The notes: a model not told the origin generated them from the sequence alone. A stretch of 64,000 nt of DNA from DSNY01 sp040752195 (GCA_040752195.1 JBFMFC010000010.1:1-64000); one strand, 5' to 3'; shown: positions 48,408-58,944, counted from the stretch's first letter. Program-made: numbers and translations.

Positions 48408-51400
48408 GTGCGTCTTCGGCAGATCAAACTCGCCGGCTTCAAGTCGTTTGTCGATCCGACCCACATCGACGTTCCCGGCAGCCTCGTCGGTGTCGTCGGC
48501 CCCAACGGCTGCGGCAAGTCGAACGTGATCGACGCGGTGCGCTGGGTGCTCGGCGAGTCCAAGGCCGCCGAGCTGCGCGGCGAGTCGATGCAGGACGTGA
48601 TCTTCAACGGCTCCGCGAACCGCAAACCGGCCGGCCGGGCGAGCGTCGAGCTCGTGTTCGACAACTCGCACGGGCCCCATCAACGCAACCTCGGCGGCGA
48701 GTGGGGCAAGTACGCCGAAATCTCGGTCAAGCGCGTTTTGACGCGCGACGGCGCCTCGAGCTACTTCATCAACAACCAGGCGGTGCGCCGGCGCGACGTG
48801 CAGGACATCTTCCTCGGCACGGGGCTCGGCCCGCGCGCGTACGCGATCATCGGCCAGGGCATGATCACGCGCATCATCGAGGCGCGCCCCGAGGAGCTGC
48901 GGATCTTTCTCGAAGAGGCGGCCGGCGTATCGAAATACAAGGAGAGGCGGCGCGAGACCGAGAACCGCCTCGCCGATACGCGCGACAACCTGACGCGCGT
49001 CGAAGACATCCTGCGCGAACTCGACGCCAACATCGCGCGGCTCGAGCAGCAGGCCGAAGTCGCGCGCCGGTACCGCGATCTGAAGTCGGCGCACGACGAG
49101 CAGCAGCAGTTGCTGTGGGCGACCCGCAAGCGCGAGGCCGAGGCCGAGCGCGAGAAGGTCGCGCGCGACATCGAGTCGCGCAGCGCCGCGCTCGAGTCGC
49201 ACATCGCCGAGCTGCGCGCGACCGAGCGCCTGCTTGAGGAGGTGCGCGCCGCGCACTACGCGGCGTCGGACGCGGTTCACGCCGCGCAGGGCGAAGTGCT
49301 GCAGGTCAACGCCGAGATCGGCAAGCTCGAGTCCGAGATCCGCATGATCGCCGACAGCAGAACGCGGCTGGCGGCGCAGATCGAAACGCTGGCCGCCACG
49401 CGCGAACGCCGACTGCGCGAGGCCGACGAACTGAAGGCGCGCGCCGCCGATCTCGAACGTCAGATCGAAGCGGGCGGACAGCGCCTGCAGGCGGCCGCCG
49501 CACAGTGCGTCGAGCACGAAGCCGCGCTGCCCGGTCTGCGAACCGAGTATGAGGCGGCGCGCGACGCGCTGTCCGCCGCGCGCGCCGACGCTGCGCTGGC
49601 CGAGCAGGCGATCGAAGCCGCAGCCTCCGAGCAGCGGGCGTTCGACCGCGAACTGGGTTCACTGCAGGCGCGGCGCGAGCGGCTGCAGGAGGAGAAGGCC
49701 CACCTCGGGTCGCCCGACGAGCAGCGGCTCGCGGCGCTGAAGTCCGACATCGCGCGGCTGGAAGCCGAGCTCGCGGCGACGACGCAGCGACTGCAGCAGG
49801 CGGAAACGCAGCTTGCGCAGGCGCAGGGCGAACGGCAGGGCCTGCTCGAGACGCGCACGCGCGAGGGCGAAGCGCTGACGAAGCTGGAGGCGCGGCTGCA
49901 CGCGCTTCAGGAACTGCAGGCCAACGTCGAAGCAGACGAGCGCCTCGATCCGTGGCTGCGTGCGCAGGGGCTCGAAAACCTGCCGCGCCTGTTCCGCAAG
50001 ATGCACGTCGAGCCCGGCTGGGAGACCGCTTTCGAGGCGGTGCTGCGGGAGCGGATCGAAGCGATCGAAGTCGGACGGCTCGACACGCTGGCCGGACTCG
50101 CGACCGGCGCGCCGCCGTCGCGGGTCGCGTTCTACGCTCCGGCCGGCGCGGTCGCCGCACCCGCCGCGGCGGCCGGGCTCGTTCGCCTCGCGGATCGCGT
50201 GCGCGGCCATGACGCCGCGCTCGCCGCGGTGATCGGCGACTGGCTGGCGAACGTGTTCGTCGCGGACGACGTCGGGCAGGCGCTCGCGCGCCGCACCGAG
50301 CTGCCGCCGGGCGGCCAGTTCGTGACACGCGCGGGGCATCGCATCTCGCGCTATTCAGTGCGGTTTTACGCGCAGGACGACCGCAAGGCGGGGCTGCTGG
50401 CGCGTCGCCAGGAGATCGAGAACCTCGAGCGCGAATTGCGGGCGCAGAAGCTGATGGTCGAACAGGCCGGCGCCGCGTTCACGCGCTGTGAGGCGCTGCT
50501 GCGCAGCGCGCAGGAGCAGGTCGACGCCGAACGGAAGTCCGGCGAGCGGTTGCGCTCGCAACTGCATGCCGCGCAGCTCGAGGCGGTCAAGCTCGGCGAG
50601 CTGATCGACCGCGTGCGACATCGCGCCGGGCAGATCGACAGCGAGCTCGCCGAAGTCGCTTCGCACGAAGCGCAGTTGCGCGCGCACCGCGGCGACGCCG
50701 ACGAGCGCTTCCAGCAGCTCGACCAGGAGCTCGCCGCCAAACAGGAGGCGGTCGAAGCCGCACGCGTCGCGTACGAAGATGCGGACCGGCGCCAGCGCGA
50801 AGCGCGCGAGCGGCAGCAGCGGCTCGCCGCCGAGCGCCAGCGCATCGAGTTCGAGGTCGCTTCGGCGCGCGAGCGCGCCGCCGACGTGGCGCACGCGATC
50901 GAGGTCGCCGAGGCCGACGCCGCGCGGCTGGCGACCGACATCGACGCGGCGCGGGCCGAGATGACGCGGCTGGACGACAGCGCGGTGCGCAGCGGGCTGG
51001 ACGGCTGGCTCGCGCAGCGCGGCACCGCCGAGGAGAAGCTGCGCGAAGCGCGCAGCCGGCTCGACGAACTGGCGCAACAGCTGCGCGCGACGGACGAGAA
51101 GCGGCTACAGCTCGAACGCGAGCAGCAGCCGCGGCGCGACAAGATCACCGAGCTGCAGCTGAAGGAGCAGGCCGCGCGGCTGGCGGTCGAGCAGTACGCG
51201 CAGCAGCTTGCCGAGGCGCACGCCGACGAGGCGGCGCTGGCGGTCCGGCTCGATGCCGCGCCGGTCAAACCCGCCGCGCTGCAGGCCGAGATCGCCCGGC
51301 TTGCACAGGAGATCGAAGCGCTCGGCGCGGTCAACCTGGCGGCGCTGGAGGAGCTGGGTCAGGCGCGCGAGCGTAAGGGGTTCCTGGACGCGCAGTCGAA

Positions 51401-51941
51401 CGATCTGAAGGCGGCGATCGGCACCCTGGAGGACGCCATCCGGCGCATCGACCGCGAGACGCGCGAGCTGCTGCAACAGACGTTCGACCAGGTCAACCTG
51501 CAGTTCGGCCAGCTCTTCCCGAAGCTGTTCGGCGGCGGGGAAGCGAAACTCATGATGACCGGCGACGAGATCCTCGACGCCGGCGTCCAGGTGATGGCGC
51601 AGCCGCCGGGCAAGCGCAACAGCACGATCCACCTGTTGTCCGGCGGCGAAAAGGCGCTGACCGCGACGGCGCTCGTGTTCGCGCTGTTCAAGCTGAATCC
51701 GGCGCCGTTCTGCCTGCTCGACGAGGTCGACGCGCCGCTCGACGACGCGAACACGGAGCGGTTCTGCGATCTGGTGCGCTCGATGACCGGCAACACGCAG
51801 TTCCTGTTCATCACGCACAACAAGATCGCGATGGAAATGGCCGAACAGCTGATCGGCGTGACGATGCAGGAGCAGGGCGTGTCGCGCATCGTCGCCGTCG
51901 ACATCGACAGTGCCGTTCGGCTGACCGCCGAAGCCGCCTGA
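48408..51941 (+). CDS. smc: Chromosome segregation protein SMC
   Basis: 1177 aa condensin ATPase. Walker A GPNGCGKSNVIDAVRW near residue 32; two long coiled-coil arms (about 165-500 and 670-1010) around a hinge at about 505-655; signature LLSGGEKALTATALVFAL near 1080 and Walker B FCLLDEVDAPLDDAN near 1105. GTG start. scpA and scpB are not in the window. Followed by zipA and ligA, a conserved order. Confidence 0.97.
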   Translation: MRLRQIKLAGFKSFVDPTHIDVPGSLVGVVGPNGCGKSNVIDAVRWVLGESKAAELRGESMQDVIFNGSANRKPAGRASVELVFDNSHGPHQRNLGGEWGKYAEISVKRVLTRDGASSYFINNQAVRRRDVQDIFLGTGLGPRAYAIIGQGMITRIIEARPEELRIFLEEAAGVSKYKERRRETENRLADTRDNLTRVEDILRELDANIARLEQQAEVARRYRDLKSAHDEQQQLLWATRKREAEAEREKVARDIESRSAALESHIAELRATERLLEEVRAAHYAASDAVHAAQGEVLQVNAEIGKLESEIRMIADSRTRLAAQIETLAATRERRLREADELKARAADLERQIEAGGQRLQAAAAQCVEHEAALPGLRTEYEAARDALSAARADAALAEQAIEAAASEQRAFDRELGSLQARRERLQEEKAHLGSPDEQRLAALKSDIARLEAELAATTQRLQQAETQLAQAQGERQGLLETRTREGEALTKLEARLHALQELQANVEADERLDPWLRAQGLENLPRLFRKMHVEPGWETAFEAVLRERIEAIEVGRLDTLAGLATGAPPSRVAFYAPAGAVAAPAAAAGLVRLADRVRGHDAALAAVIGDWLANVFVADDVGQALARRTELPPGGQFVTRAGHRISRYSVRFYAQDDRKAGLLARRQEIENLERELRAQKLMVEQAGAAFTRCEALLRSAQEQVDAERKSGERLRSQLHAAQLEAVKLGELIDRVRHRAGQIDSELAEVASHEAQLRAHRGDADERFQQLDQELAAKQEAVEAARVAYEDADRRQREARERQQRLAAERQRIEFEVASARERAADVAHAIEVAEADAARLATDIDAARAEMTRLDDSAVRSGLDGWLAQRGTAEEKLREARSRLDELAQQLRATDEKRLQLEREQQPRRDKITELQLKEQAARLAVEQYAQQLAEAHADEAALAVRLDAAPVKPAALQAEIARLAQEIEALGAVNLAALEELGQARERKGFLDAQSNDLKAAIGTLEDAIRRIDRETRELLQQTFDQVNLQFGQLFPKLFGGGEAKLMMTGDEILDAGVQVMAQPPGKRNSTIHLLSGGEKALTATALVFALFKLNPAPFCLLDEVDAPLDDANTERFCDLVRSMTGNTQFLFITHNKIAMEMAEQLIGVTMQEQGVSRIVAVDIDSAVRLTAEAA

Positions 51942-51953
51942 CATGCCGTGTCC

Positions 51954-53027
51954 ATGAGCGATCTGCAGCTCGCCCTGCTCGTGCTGGCCGCCGTGCTGCT
52001 GGTCGCACTCTACGGATACGGCAAGTGGCAGGAGCGGCAGGCGCTCAAGCGCATGGACGAGTCGCTGCGCGGCGGACTCGGCGACGCGCTGCTGCAGGCG
52101 CCGCCGGCGGCCGCTGCAACGGCTCGGCCTCCCGCGCAGCGGATCGAACCGCGTCTCACGCTGCCGGACGAACCGTCCGCTTGCGCACAGGCGACGCCGG
52201 CGCCGCTCGCGCTGTCGGGCCTGTCGTCGCAGTGGATCGAAGACCCGCTTCTGGACTGCGTGCTCGAGCTGCGCTGCGTGCACGCGGTCGACGGCGTGGC
52301 CGTCATCGACGCGGCCGTGCCGCTGTCGCACTTGAATCTGCCGCTTCCGGTGTTTCTGGTCGCCTGGGACGCACGCGCGCAGCAGTGGGTGCAGCCTGAC
52401 CGTTTCGGCTTCTACTCGGAGCTGTTGGTCGCAGTGCAGATGGCGAGCCGGCGCCACGCGCTCGACGACATCGAAGCTTCGCGCTTCGTCGCTGCGGTCC
52501 AGCAGGTGGCGGTCGCGCTCGACGCGGATTTCGACGCGCCGGAGGTCGGCCGCATCGTCGCGCTCGCGCGCGATCTGGACCGGCTGCGCGGCCGGTTCGA
52601 CGTGCAGATCGGGTTGACGCTCGAAGCGCAGGGCGGCGCGTGGGACGCACATGCGCTGCGCGCCGCGGCCGAGCAGGCGGGGCTGGTCCAGACCGGCGAT
52701 GCGCGTTGGCAGCGATTCGCCGAAGGTGACGAGGCGGGCGGTTGGCCGCTGCTCGCGATGAGCTGCGAGGCGCTGCCCGCCCACCGGATCGCGCTCGAGC
52801 TGGACGTGCCGGTCGCACCGCCGGCGGCAGCGCCGCTCGATGCGCTGTTCGCCGCGGCCGGCGAACTCGCCGCGCGGCTCGGCGCGCGTATCGTCGACGA
52901 CAACGGGCGGCTGATCCACCCCGGGTCGATGCCCGCGATCGCCGAGCAGCTCGACAAGCTCTACGCCGAGATGCGCGCCGCCGGAATCGAACCCGGGTCG
53001 CTGCGCGCGCAGCGCCTGTACGCATGA
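51954..53027 (+). CDS. zipA: Cell division protein ZipA-like, FtsZ-binding
   Basis: 357 aa. One N-terminal membrane helix (about residues 4-24, N-out topology in E. coli ZipA), a Pro/Ala-rich linker to about 80, and a C-terminal domain of the ZipA FtsZ-binding type ending with IAEQLDKLYAEMRAAGIEPGS. Sequence is divergent from E. coli; the call depends on topology and on the smc-zipA-ligA order. The ATG at 51954 or the GTG at 51948 may start it. The stop overlaps ligA (ATGA). Confidence 0.82.
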   Translation: MSDLQLALLVLAAVLLVALYGYGKWQERQALKRMDESLRGGLGDALLQAPPAAAATARPPAQRIEPRLTLPDEPSACAQATPAPLALSGLSSQWIEDPLLDCVLELRCVHAVDGVAVIDAAVPLSHLNLPLPVFLVAWDARAQQWVQPDRFGFYSELLVAVQMASRRHALDDIEASRFVAAVQQVAVALDADFDAPEVGRIVALARDLDRLRGRFDVQIGLTLEAQGGAWDAHALRAAAEQAGLVQTGDARWQRFAEGDEAGGWPLLAMSCEALPAHRIALELDVPVAPPAAAPLDALFAAAGELAARLGARIVDDNGRLIHPGSMPAIAEQLDKLYAEMRAAGIEPGSLRAQRLYA

Positions 53028-55063
53028 CCGCAGCCGTGCCCCCGGAGGTGGCGCGCCGCGCGAAGCAGCTTCGCAAGGAGATCGAGCGGCACAACTACGC
53101 GTACTACGTGCTCGATTCGCCGACGATCTCGGACGCCGAGTGGGACGCGCTGTTCCGCGAGCTGCAGGAGCTCGAGGCGAAGTACCCGGCGCTCGTGACG
53201 CCGGACTCGCCGACACAACGGGTCGGCGGCCCGCCGCGCGCCGACATGCGCGAGGTGCGGCACGCGGTGCCGATGCTTTCGCTGAACAACGCGCTGACCG
53301 AAGAAGAGGCGATCGCGTTCGACCAGCGCGTCCGCGAAGCGCTCGCGAAGGCGAATCTCGTCCACGGCGATGTCGAGTACGCATGCGAACTGAAGTTCGA
53401 CGGCCTGGCGATCAATCTGCGCTACGAGAACGGACTGCTCGTCGAGGCGGCGACGCGCGGCGACGGCACCGTCGGCGAGGATGTGACGCCGAACGTGCGA
53501 ACGATCCGCTCGGTCCCCCTGAGACTGCACGCCGCACGTCCGCCCGCAGTGCTCGAAGCGCGCGGCGAGGTGTTGATGTTCAGGCGCGACTTCGAACGGC
53601 TGAACGAGCGGCAGCGCGCGCGCGGCGACAAGGAGTTCGCGAACCCGCGCAACGCCGCTGCCGGATCGCTGCGCCAGCTCGATCCGAAGATCACCGCCGA
53701 GCGCAGGCTGCACTTCTTCGCCTACGGGCTGGGCGAACTGCGCGGCGTCGATGAGCCGGAGACGCACTGGGCCGCGCTCGACTGGCTCGCATCGCTCGGA
53801 CTTCCGGTCAACGACGAGCGCGCGGTGGTTCGCGGCGCCGAAGGACTGCTCGGGTTCTATCGCGAGGCGCTGCGCAAGCGTGCCGCGCTTCCGTACGACA
53901 TCGACGGCGTCGTCTACAAGGTCAACTCGTACGCGTTGCAGCGCGTGCTCGGCTACGTTTCGCGCGCGCCGCGGTTCGCGATCGCGCACAAGTTTCCGGC
54001 GCAGGAAGCCACCACGCAGGTGCTCGACATCGAGGTGCAGGTGGGCCGCACCGGGGCGTTGACGCCGGTCGCGCGCCTGGCGCCGGTGCAGGTCGGCGGC
54101 GTGACGGTGACCAGCGCGACGCTGCACAACGAGGACGAGATCCGGCGCAAGGACGTGCGCATCGGTGACACCGTCATCGTGCGGCGCGCCGGCGACGTGA
54201 TCCCCGAAGTGGTGGCCGTCGTTCGCGAGCGCCGGCCCGCGCACACCCGGCCGTTCCACATGCCGACCAAGTGTCCGGTGTGCGGCTCGGCGGTCGAACG
54301 GCCCGCCGACGAGGCGATCGCGCGCTGCACCGGCGGACTGTACTGTCCGGCGCAGCGCAAGCAGGCGCTGCGGCACTTCGCAGGTCGGCGCGCGCTCGAC
54401 ATCGAGGGGCTCGGCGAGAAGTTGATCGACCAGCTCGTCGACGCCGGCCTCGTGCGCACCGCGGCGGATCTGTTCAGGCTCGACCTCAAAACCCTCGCAG
54501 GCCTCGAACGGATGGGCGAGAAGTCGGCGGCGAACCTGCTTGCCGCGCTCGACAAGGCGCGCCATACGACGCTGGAGCGGTTCATCTACGCGCTGGGCAT
54601 CCGGCATGTCGGCGAGAGCACAGCGCGCGATCTGGCGCGGCACTTCGGATCGCTCGACGCGTTGATGGCGGCCGACGAGGCGGCCCTGCTCGAAGTGCCC
54701 GATGTCGGGCCGGTGGTCGCCGCCTCGATCGTGCGTTTCTTCGCCGAGCCGCACAACCGCGAGGTCATCGCGCAGCTGCGCGCCGCCGGCGTGCGCTGGC
54801 GCGAAGGCCCGGCCGCGAAGCGCGCGGCGGCGGGGCCGCTGGCCGGCAAGACGTTCGTGCTGACGGGTACGCTGCCGACCTGGACGCGCGATGAGGCGAA
54901 GGAACGCATCGAGGCGGCCGGCGGCAAGGTGGCAGGATCGGTGTCGAAAAAGACAGACTATGTCGTCGCCGGGGCCGAGCCGGGGTCGAAGCTGGAGAAG
55001 GCGCGCGAACTCGGCGTCGCGGTGATCGACGAGGAAGGGCTGCGCCGCCTGCTCGGCGAGTAA
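53024..55063 (+). CDS. ligA: NAD-dependent DNA ligase
   Basis: 679 aa. NAD-binding Ia domain at the N-terminus (HNYAYYVLDSPTISDAEWD), adenylated Lys124 in CELKFDGLAI, OB fold, zinc finger with CPVCGS and CTGGLYCPAQ (four Cys), helix-hairpin-helix domain (GLERMGEKSAANLL), and a C-terminal BRCT domain (about 600-679, with VLTGTLPTWTRDEAKE). Complete for the family. Coupled to zipA by ATGA. Confidence 0.97.
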   Translation: MTAAVPPEVARRAKQLRKEIERHNYAYYVLDSPTISDAEWDALFRELQELEAKYPALVTPDSPTQRVGGPPRADMREVRHAVPMLSLNNALTEEEAIAFDQRVREALAKANLVHGDVEYACELKFDGLAINLRYENGLLVEAATRGDGTVGEDVTPNVRTIRSVPLRLHAARPPAVLEARGEVLMFRRDFERLNERQRARGDKEFANPRNAAAGSLRQLDPKITAERRLHFFAYGLGELRGVDEPETHWAALDWLASLGLPVNDERAVVRGAEGLLGFYREALRKRAALPYDIDGVVYKVNSYALQRVLGYVSRAPRFAIAHKFPAQEATTQVLDIEVQVGRTGALTPVARLAPVQVGGVTVTSATLHNEDEIRRKDVRIGDTVIVRRAGDVIPEVVAVVRERRPAHTRPFHMPTKCPVCGSAVERPADEAIARCTGGLYCPAQRKQALRHFAGRRALDIEGLGEKLIDQLVDAGLVRTAADLFRLDLKTLAGLERMGEKSAANLLAALDKARHTTLERFIYALGIRHVGESTARDLARHFGSLDALMAADEAALLEVPDVGPVVAASIVRFFAEPHNREVIAQLRAAGVRWREGPAAKRAAAGPLAGKTFVLTGTLPTWTRDEAKERIEAAGGKVAGSVSKKTDYVVAGAEPGSKLEKARELGVAVIDEEGLRRLLGE

Positions 55064-55082
55064 AAAGGGGGGGGCGGCAAAG

Positions 55083-55826
55083 ATGTACGCGATCATCGGG
55101 GGCAGCGGACTGGCGAAGCTCTCGCCGCTGCAGAACACGCGGCGGCAGGTCATGCGCACGCCGTACGGCGAGCCGTCGGGCGCGATGACCTTCGGCACGC
55201 TCGCCGGCCGCGAGGTCGTTTTCCTGGCGCGGCATGGCTACGGGCATACGATCGCGCCGCACGAGATCAACTACCGCGCCAACATCTGGGCGCTGAAAGA
55301 CCTGGCGGTGTCCGGCGTGATCGCGGTGGCGACCTGCGGCGGCGTGCGCGCCGACCTCGGGCCGGGCAAACTGGTGGTTCCCGACCAGATCATCGACTAC
55401 ACGCACAGCCGCAAGTCGACGTTCTTCGAGGGAACCGACAGCCCGGTCACGCACGTCGACTTCACGCAGCCGTATTCGGCGCGGATGCGGCGCCTGCTGC
55501 TCGATGCGGCCGCCGCGTGCGGCGAGACCGTCGTCGACGGCGCGACCTACGCGTGCACGCAGGGGCCGCGGCTGGAGACCGCGGCGGAGATCGAGCGGAT
55601 CGCGCGCGACGGCGGCGATATCGTCGGCATGACCGGCATGCCGGAGGCAGTGCTGGCGCGCGAAGCGGGGCTGGACTACGCGGCACTGGGCGTGGTCGTC
55701 AACCACGCCGCCGGCCGCGGGGACAGCAAGACCGAGATCAAGCTCGACGACCTCGGCCACGCGATGAACGCCACGATCGTGCGCGCGGTGCGCATCATCG
55801 AAGAGGCGGTGCGGAGGGCCGGATGA
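55083..55826 (+). CDS. S-methyl-5'-thioinosine phosphorylase
   Basis: 247 aa, PNP/MTAP family. N-terminal YAIIGGSGLAKL, phosphate-binding ARHGYGH and substrate motif PHEINYRANIWALK near 60, TCGGVRADLGPG near 88, GMTGMPEAVLAREAGLDYA near 182. The VVNHAAGRGD motif, where adenosine phosphorylases have an Asp, points to the thioinosine-specific form known from Pseudomonas. Salvage of methylthioadenosine from polyamine synthesis. An 8-G run lies just upstream of the start. Confidence 0.83.
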   Translation: MYAIIGGSGLAKLSPLQNTRRQVMRTPYGEPSGAMTFGTLAGREVVFLARHGYGHTIAPHEINYRANIWALKDLAVSGVIAVATCGGVRADLGPGKLVVPDQIIDYTHSRKSTFFEGTDSPVTHVDFTQPYSARMRRLLLDAAAACGETVVDGATYACTQGPRLETAAEIERIARDGGDIVGMTGMPEAVLAREAGLDYAALGVVVNHAAGRGDSKTEIKLDDLGHAMNATIVRAVRIIEEAVRRAG

Positions 55827-56368
55827 TCCGCGAGATCCTGCGCATGGGCGACCCGAGGCTGCTGCGCGTGGCCGAGCCGGTGCGCGCCTTCGACACGCCC
55901 GAGCTGCGCACGCTGCTGGCGGACATGTTCGACACGATGCGCGCGGCCAACGGGGCCGGGCTGGCAGCGCCGCAGATCGGCGTGCCGCTGCGCGTGGTGA
56001 TCTTCGGTTACGACGATCCCGCCGCGCGCAATCCGCGCTACCCGGATGCGCCGCCGGTGCCGCGCACGGTGCTGATCAATCCGCTGATCGAGCGCCTGTC
56101 CGACGAGATCGAGGAAGGCTGGGAAGGCTGCCTGTCGGTGCCGGGCCTGCGCGGCGTCGTGCCGCGCTACGCGCGCGTGCGCTACCGGGGTTTCGACGAA
56201 AGGGGCGGCGCCATCGATCGAACGGTCGACGGCTTTCACGCCCGCGTGGTGCAGCACGAGTGCGACCATCTCGACGGCATCCTGTACCCGATGCGGATGC
56301 GCGACTTCACGCGGTTCGGGTTCACCGACGTGCTGTTCCCGGGCCTGGACGCGCCCCCGCAGGAGTGA
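55823..56368 (+). CDS. def: Peptide deformylase
   Basis: 181 aa metalloenzyme that removes the formyl group from nascent proteins. The three motifs are GAGLAAPQIG (residues 44-53), EGCLSVPG (Cys103) and QHECDHLDG (His145, Glu146, His149). Not in the usual def-fmt operon; the start overlaps the methylthioinosine phosphorylase stop (ATGA), so this may be a second deformylase copy. Convergent with glnD. Confidence 0.93.
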   Translation: MIREILRMGDPRLLRVAEPVRAFDTPELRTLLADMFDTMRAANGAGLAAPQIGVPLRVVIFGYDDPAARNPRYPDAPPVPRTVLINPLIERLSDEIEEGWEGCLSVPGLRGVVPRYARVRYRGFDERGGAIDRTVDGFHARVVQHECDHLDGILYPMRMRDFTRFGFTDVLFPGLDAPPQE

Positions 56369-56378
56369 ACGCGCAGCC

Positions 56379-58934
56379 TCAGTGCGCGAGCGCTTCGAGC
56401 AGATCGCCTTCGAGCTGAAGCTGTCCGCGCGGGCTCGCCAGGATCGGGCCGTCGATCAGGAACACGTCCTCGACGCGCTCGCCGAGCGTCAGGATCTTCG
56501 CCGTGTGGACGTTGACGCCGTGGCGCGCGAGAACGCGCGCGATCGCGTACAGCAGGCCGATGCGGTCGGTCGCGACGACTTCGAGCAGATAGTGCTCGGC
56601 GCGCTCGTCGGGCTGCAGCTGTACGCTGGGCGACACCGGAAAGTGCCGCGAGTGCCGCGACAATCGGCCCTTGACCGGCGGCGGCAGTTCGCCGGGCTTG
56701 GCCAGCCATTCCGTGAGCTCGTGCTCGATCTGCGTGAGCAGCGCCCGGTAGTGCGGCGTGCGGCCGTGGTCGGTGACGACGAAGGTGTCGAGCGCGTAGC
56801 CGTGCCGCGTCGTGTGGATCTTGGCGTCGAGGATGCTGAGGCTGCGGCTGTCGAAGTAGCCGCAGATCCGCGCGAACAGATCCTTCTGGTCGCGGGCGTA
56901 GATCAGCACCTCGGCACCCTCGCCGACCTGCGAAAGCCGGGTTCGCACGATCGGCCGATCGGTGCGGACGTGCGCCACCAGCGTGCGCGCGTGCCACGCA
57001 ATGTCCTTCGCCGTGTGCCGCAGGAAGTACACGACGTCGAGCTGCTCCCACAGCGGCTCGTGCGCGGTTTCCGACAGCCCGTACAGCCGAAGCGTGGCGA
57101 GCGCTTCCCGCTTGCGGCCTTCGAGCTCGGCGTTCGCCGGGACGGCCGCGCCGCCGAGCTGGCGGCGCGCCAGCAGGAACAGATCCTCCAGCAGCTTGCC
57201 TTTCCATGCGTTCCAGACGCGCGGGCTCGTGCCGCGGATATCGGCGACCGTCAGCAGGTACAGCGCGATGAGGCGCCGCTCGCTGCCGACCAGACGGGCG
57301 AAGCGCTCGACCACCGTCGGATCGGCGATGTCCTGCTTCTGCGCAACGCGCGACATCGTCAGGTGGTGTTCGACGAGAAAGACGACGAGGTCGGTGTCGT
57401 CCCGCGTCAAGCCGTGCTCCCGGCAGAACCGGCGCGCGTCGCGAGCACCGAGCTCGCTGTGGTCGCCTCCGCGGCCCTTGGCGATGTCATGGAACAGCGC
57501 GGCGATCAGCAGCAGCCACGGGCGCTCGAAATCGGCGATCAGCTGGCTGCACAGCGGGTACTCGTGCGCGTGTTCGGCCTGCATGAAGCGTCGCAGGTTG
57601 CGCACGACCATCAGGATGTGCTGATCGACCGTGTAGACGTGAAACAGGTCGTGTTGCATCTGGCCGACGATGCGGCGGAACGCCGGCAGATAGCGGCCGA
57701 GCACCGACCACTGGTTCATTCGCCGCAGCTCGTGCAGCACGCCGCGGCGCTCCTGCAGGATGGCGAGGAAAGTCGCGCGGTTGACGGGGTCGCGCCGGAA
57801 CGCCCCGTTGATCAGGCCTCGCGCGTGCCAGATCGCGCGCAGCAGCCGAACGCTCATGCCTTTCAGCTCGGGATGCCGCTGCAGCGTCAGAAAGGCGCGC
57901 AACAGCGCATTCGGGTCGCGCTCGAGCGCCCGGTCGTCGTCGATGTCGAGCAGCTCGTTGCGTGCGACGAAGGTCGCGTCGATCGAAGCGGTTTGCGCGG
58001 CACCGTGTGGAAACAGCCGCTGTTCGATGTTCTGCAGCACGATCGTGTTCAGCTGGGTGACCGCCTTGGCTGCCCAGTAGTAGCGCTGCATCAGCACTTC
58101 GCTGGCGCGCCGCGTCGCGGTGGCGCCGATACCGGCGGCCTGTGCGACGGCATGCTGGATGTCGAACACGAGCCGGTCCTCGCGCCGACCTGAGACGATG
58201 TGCAGCCACGCGCGGATCCGCTTCAGGGTCCGCTCGTTTTGCACGAGCATGGACAGCTCCGCAGGCGTCAGCAACCGGCGCCTTTCGAGTTCGACCCACG
58301 ACGCGCCAAGGCCGGCCGCGCGCGCGACCCACAGCAGCACGTGCAGATCGCGCAGCCCGCCGGGGCTTTCCTTGCAGTTCGGTTCCAGACTGTACGGAGT
58401 GTCCTGGAACTTGGTGTGACGCTGCTGCTGCTCGAGCACTTTGGCGCGAAAGAACGCCTGCGCGTCGACCGCATCGACGATCGCCCGCGCCAGCGCCTCG
58501 TACGACGACCGTGGTCCGGCGACAAGGCGCGACTCGAGCAGCGATGTGAGGATCGTGACGTCCTGCGCCGCTTCGTTGCGGCACTCGTCGATCGTCCGAA
58601 CGCTGTGGCCGAGATGCAGCCCCATGTCCCACAGGACTCCGACCAGGTCCTCGATCGCGGCTCGCTGGCGCTCGGTGCAGTCGGCGCGCGGAACGATCAG
58701 GATGTCGACGTCCGAGTGCGGAAACAGCTCGCCCCGGCCGTAGCCGCCGACCGCGACGATCGCCGCGTCCTTCGCGAGACCGGCATCGCGCGCGACGCGT
58801 TGCAGGACGCCGTCGACGGCCCGGCGCCAGCCGCTCAGCAGCCGCTGCACCGGTGCTCCCTGGCGGAACGCAGCGATCAGCCGCTCGCGCTCCGCGGCGA
58901 GCTCGGCGCGCAGCACGAAGCCCGCATCGTTCAT
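56379..58934 (-). CDS. glnD: Bifunctional uridylyltransferase/uridylyl-removing enzyme GlnD
   Basis: 851 aa nitrogen sensor that modifies PII. Nucleotidyltransferase motif VGGYGRGELFPHSDVDILI near residue 63; HD domain (LLLIAALFHDIAKGRGGDHSELG) near 450; two ACT domains at the C-terminus for glutamine sensing. Slightly shorter than E. coli GlnD (890 aa). It starts 10 nt after map on the same strand. Confidence 0.95.
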   Translation of the reverse strand: MNDAGFVLRAELAAERERLIAAFRQGAPVQRLLSGWRRAVDGVLQRVARDAGLAKDAAIVAVGGYGRGELFPHSDVDILIVPRADCTERQRAAIEDLVGVLWDMGLHLGHSVRTIDECRNEAAQDVTILTSLLESRLVAGPRSSYEALARAIVDAVDAQAFFRAKVLEQQQRHTKFQDTPYSLEPNCKESPGGLRDLHVLLWVARAAGLGASWVELERRRLLTPAELSMLVQNERTLKRIRAWLHIVSGRREDRLVFDIQHAVAQAAGIGATATRRASEVLMQRYYWAAKAVTQLNTIVLQNIEQRLFPHGAAQTASIDATFVARNELLDIDDDRALERDPNALLRAFLTLQRHPELKGMSVRLLRAIWHARGLINGAFRRDPVNRATFLAILQERRGVLHELRRMNQWSVLGRYLPAFRRIVGQMQHDLFHVYTVDQHILMVVRNLRRFMQAEHAHEYPLCSQLIADFERPWLLLIAALFHDIAKGRGGDHSELGARDARRFCREHGLTRDDTDLVVFLVEHHLTMSRVAQKQDIADPTVVERFARLVGSERRLIALYLLTVADIRGTSPRVWNAWKGKLLEDLFLLARRQLGGAAVPANAELEGRKREALATLRLYGLSETAHEPLWEQLDVVYFLRHTAKDIAWHARTLVAHVRTDRPIVRTRLSQVGEGAEVLIYARDQKDLFARICGYFDSRSLSILDAKIHTTRHGYALDTFVVTDHGRTPHYRALLTQIEHELTEWLAKPGELPPPVKGRLSRHSRHFPVSPSVQLQPDERAEHYLLEVVATDRIGLLYAIARVLARHGVNVHTAKILTLGERVEDVFLIDGPILASPRGQLQLEGDLLEALAH

Positions 58935-58944
58935 CGCGAACTGC

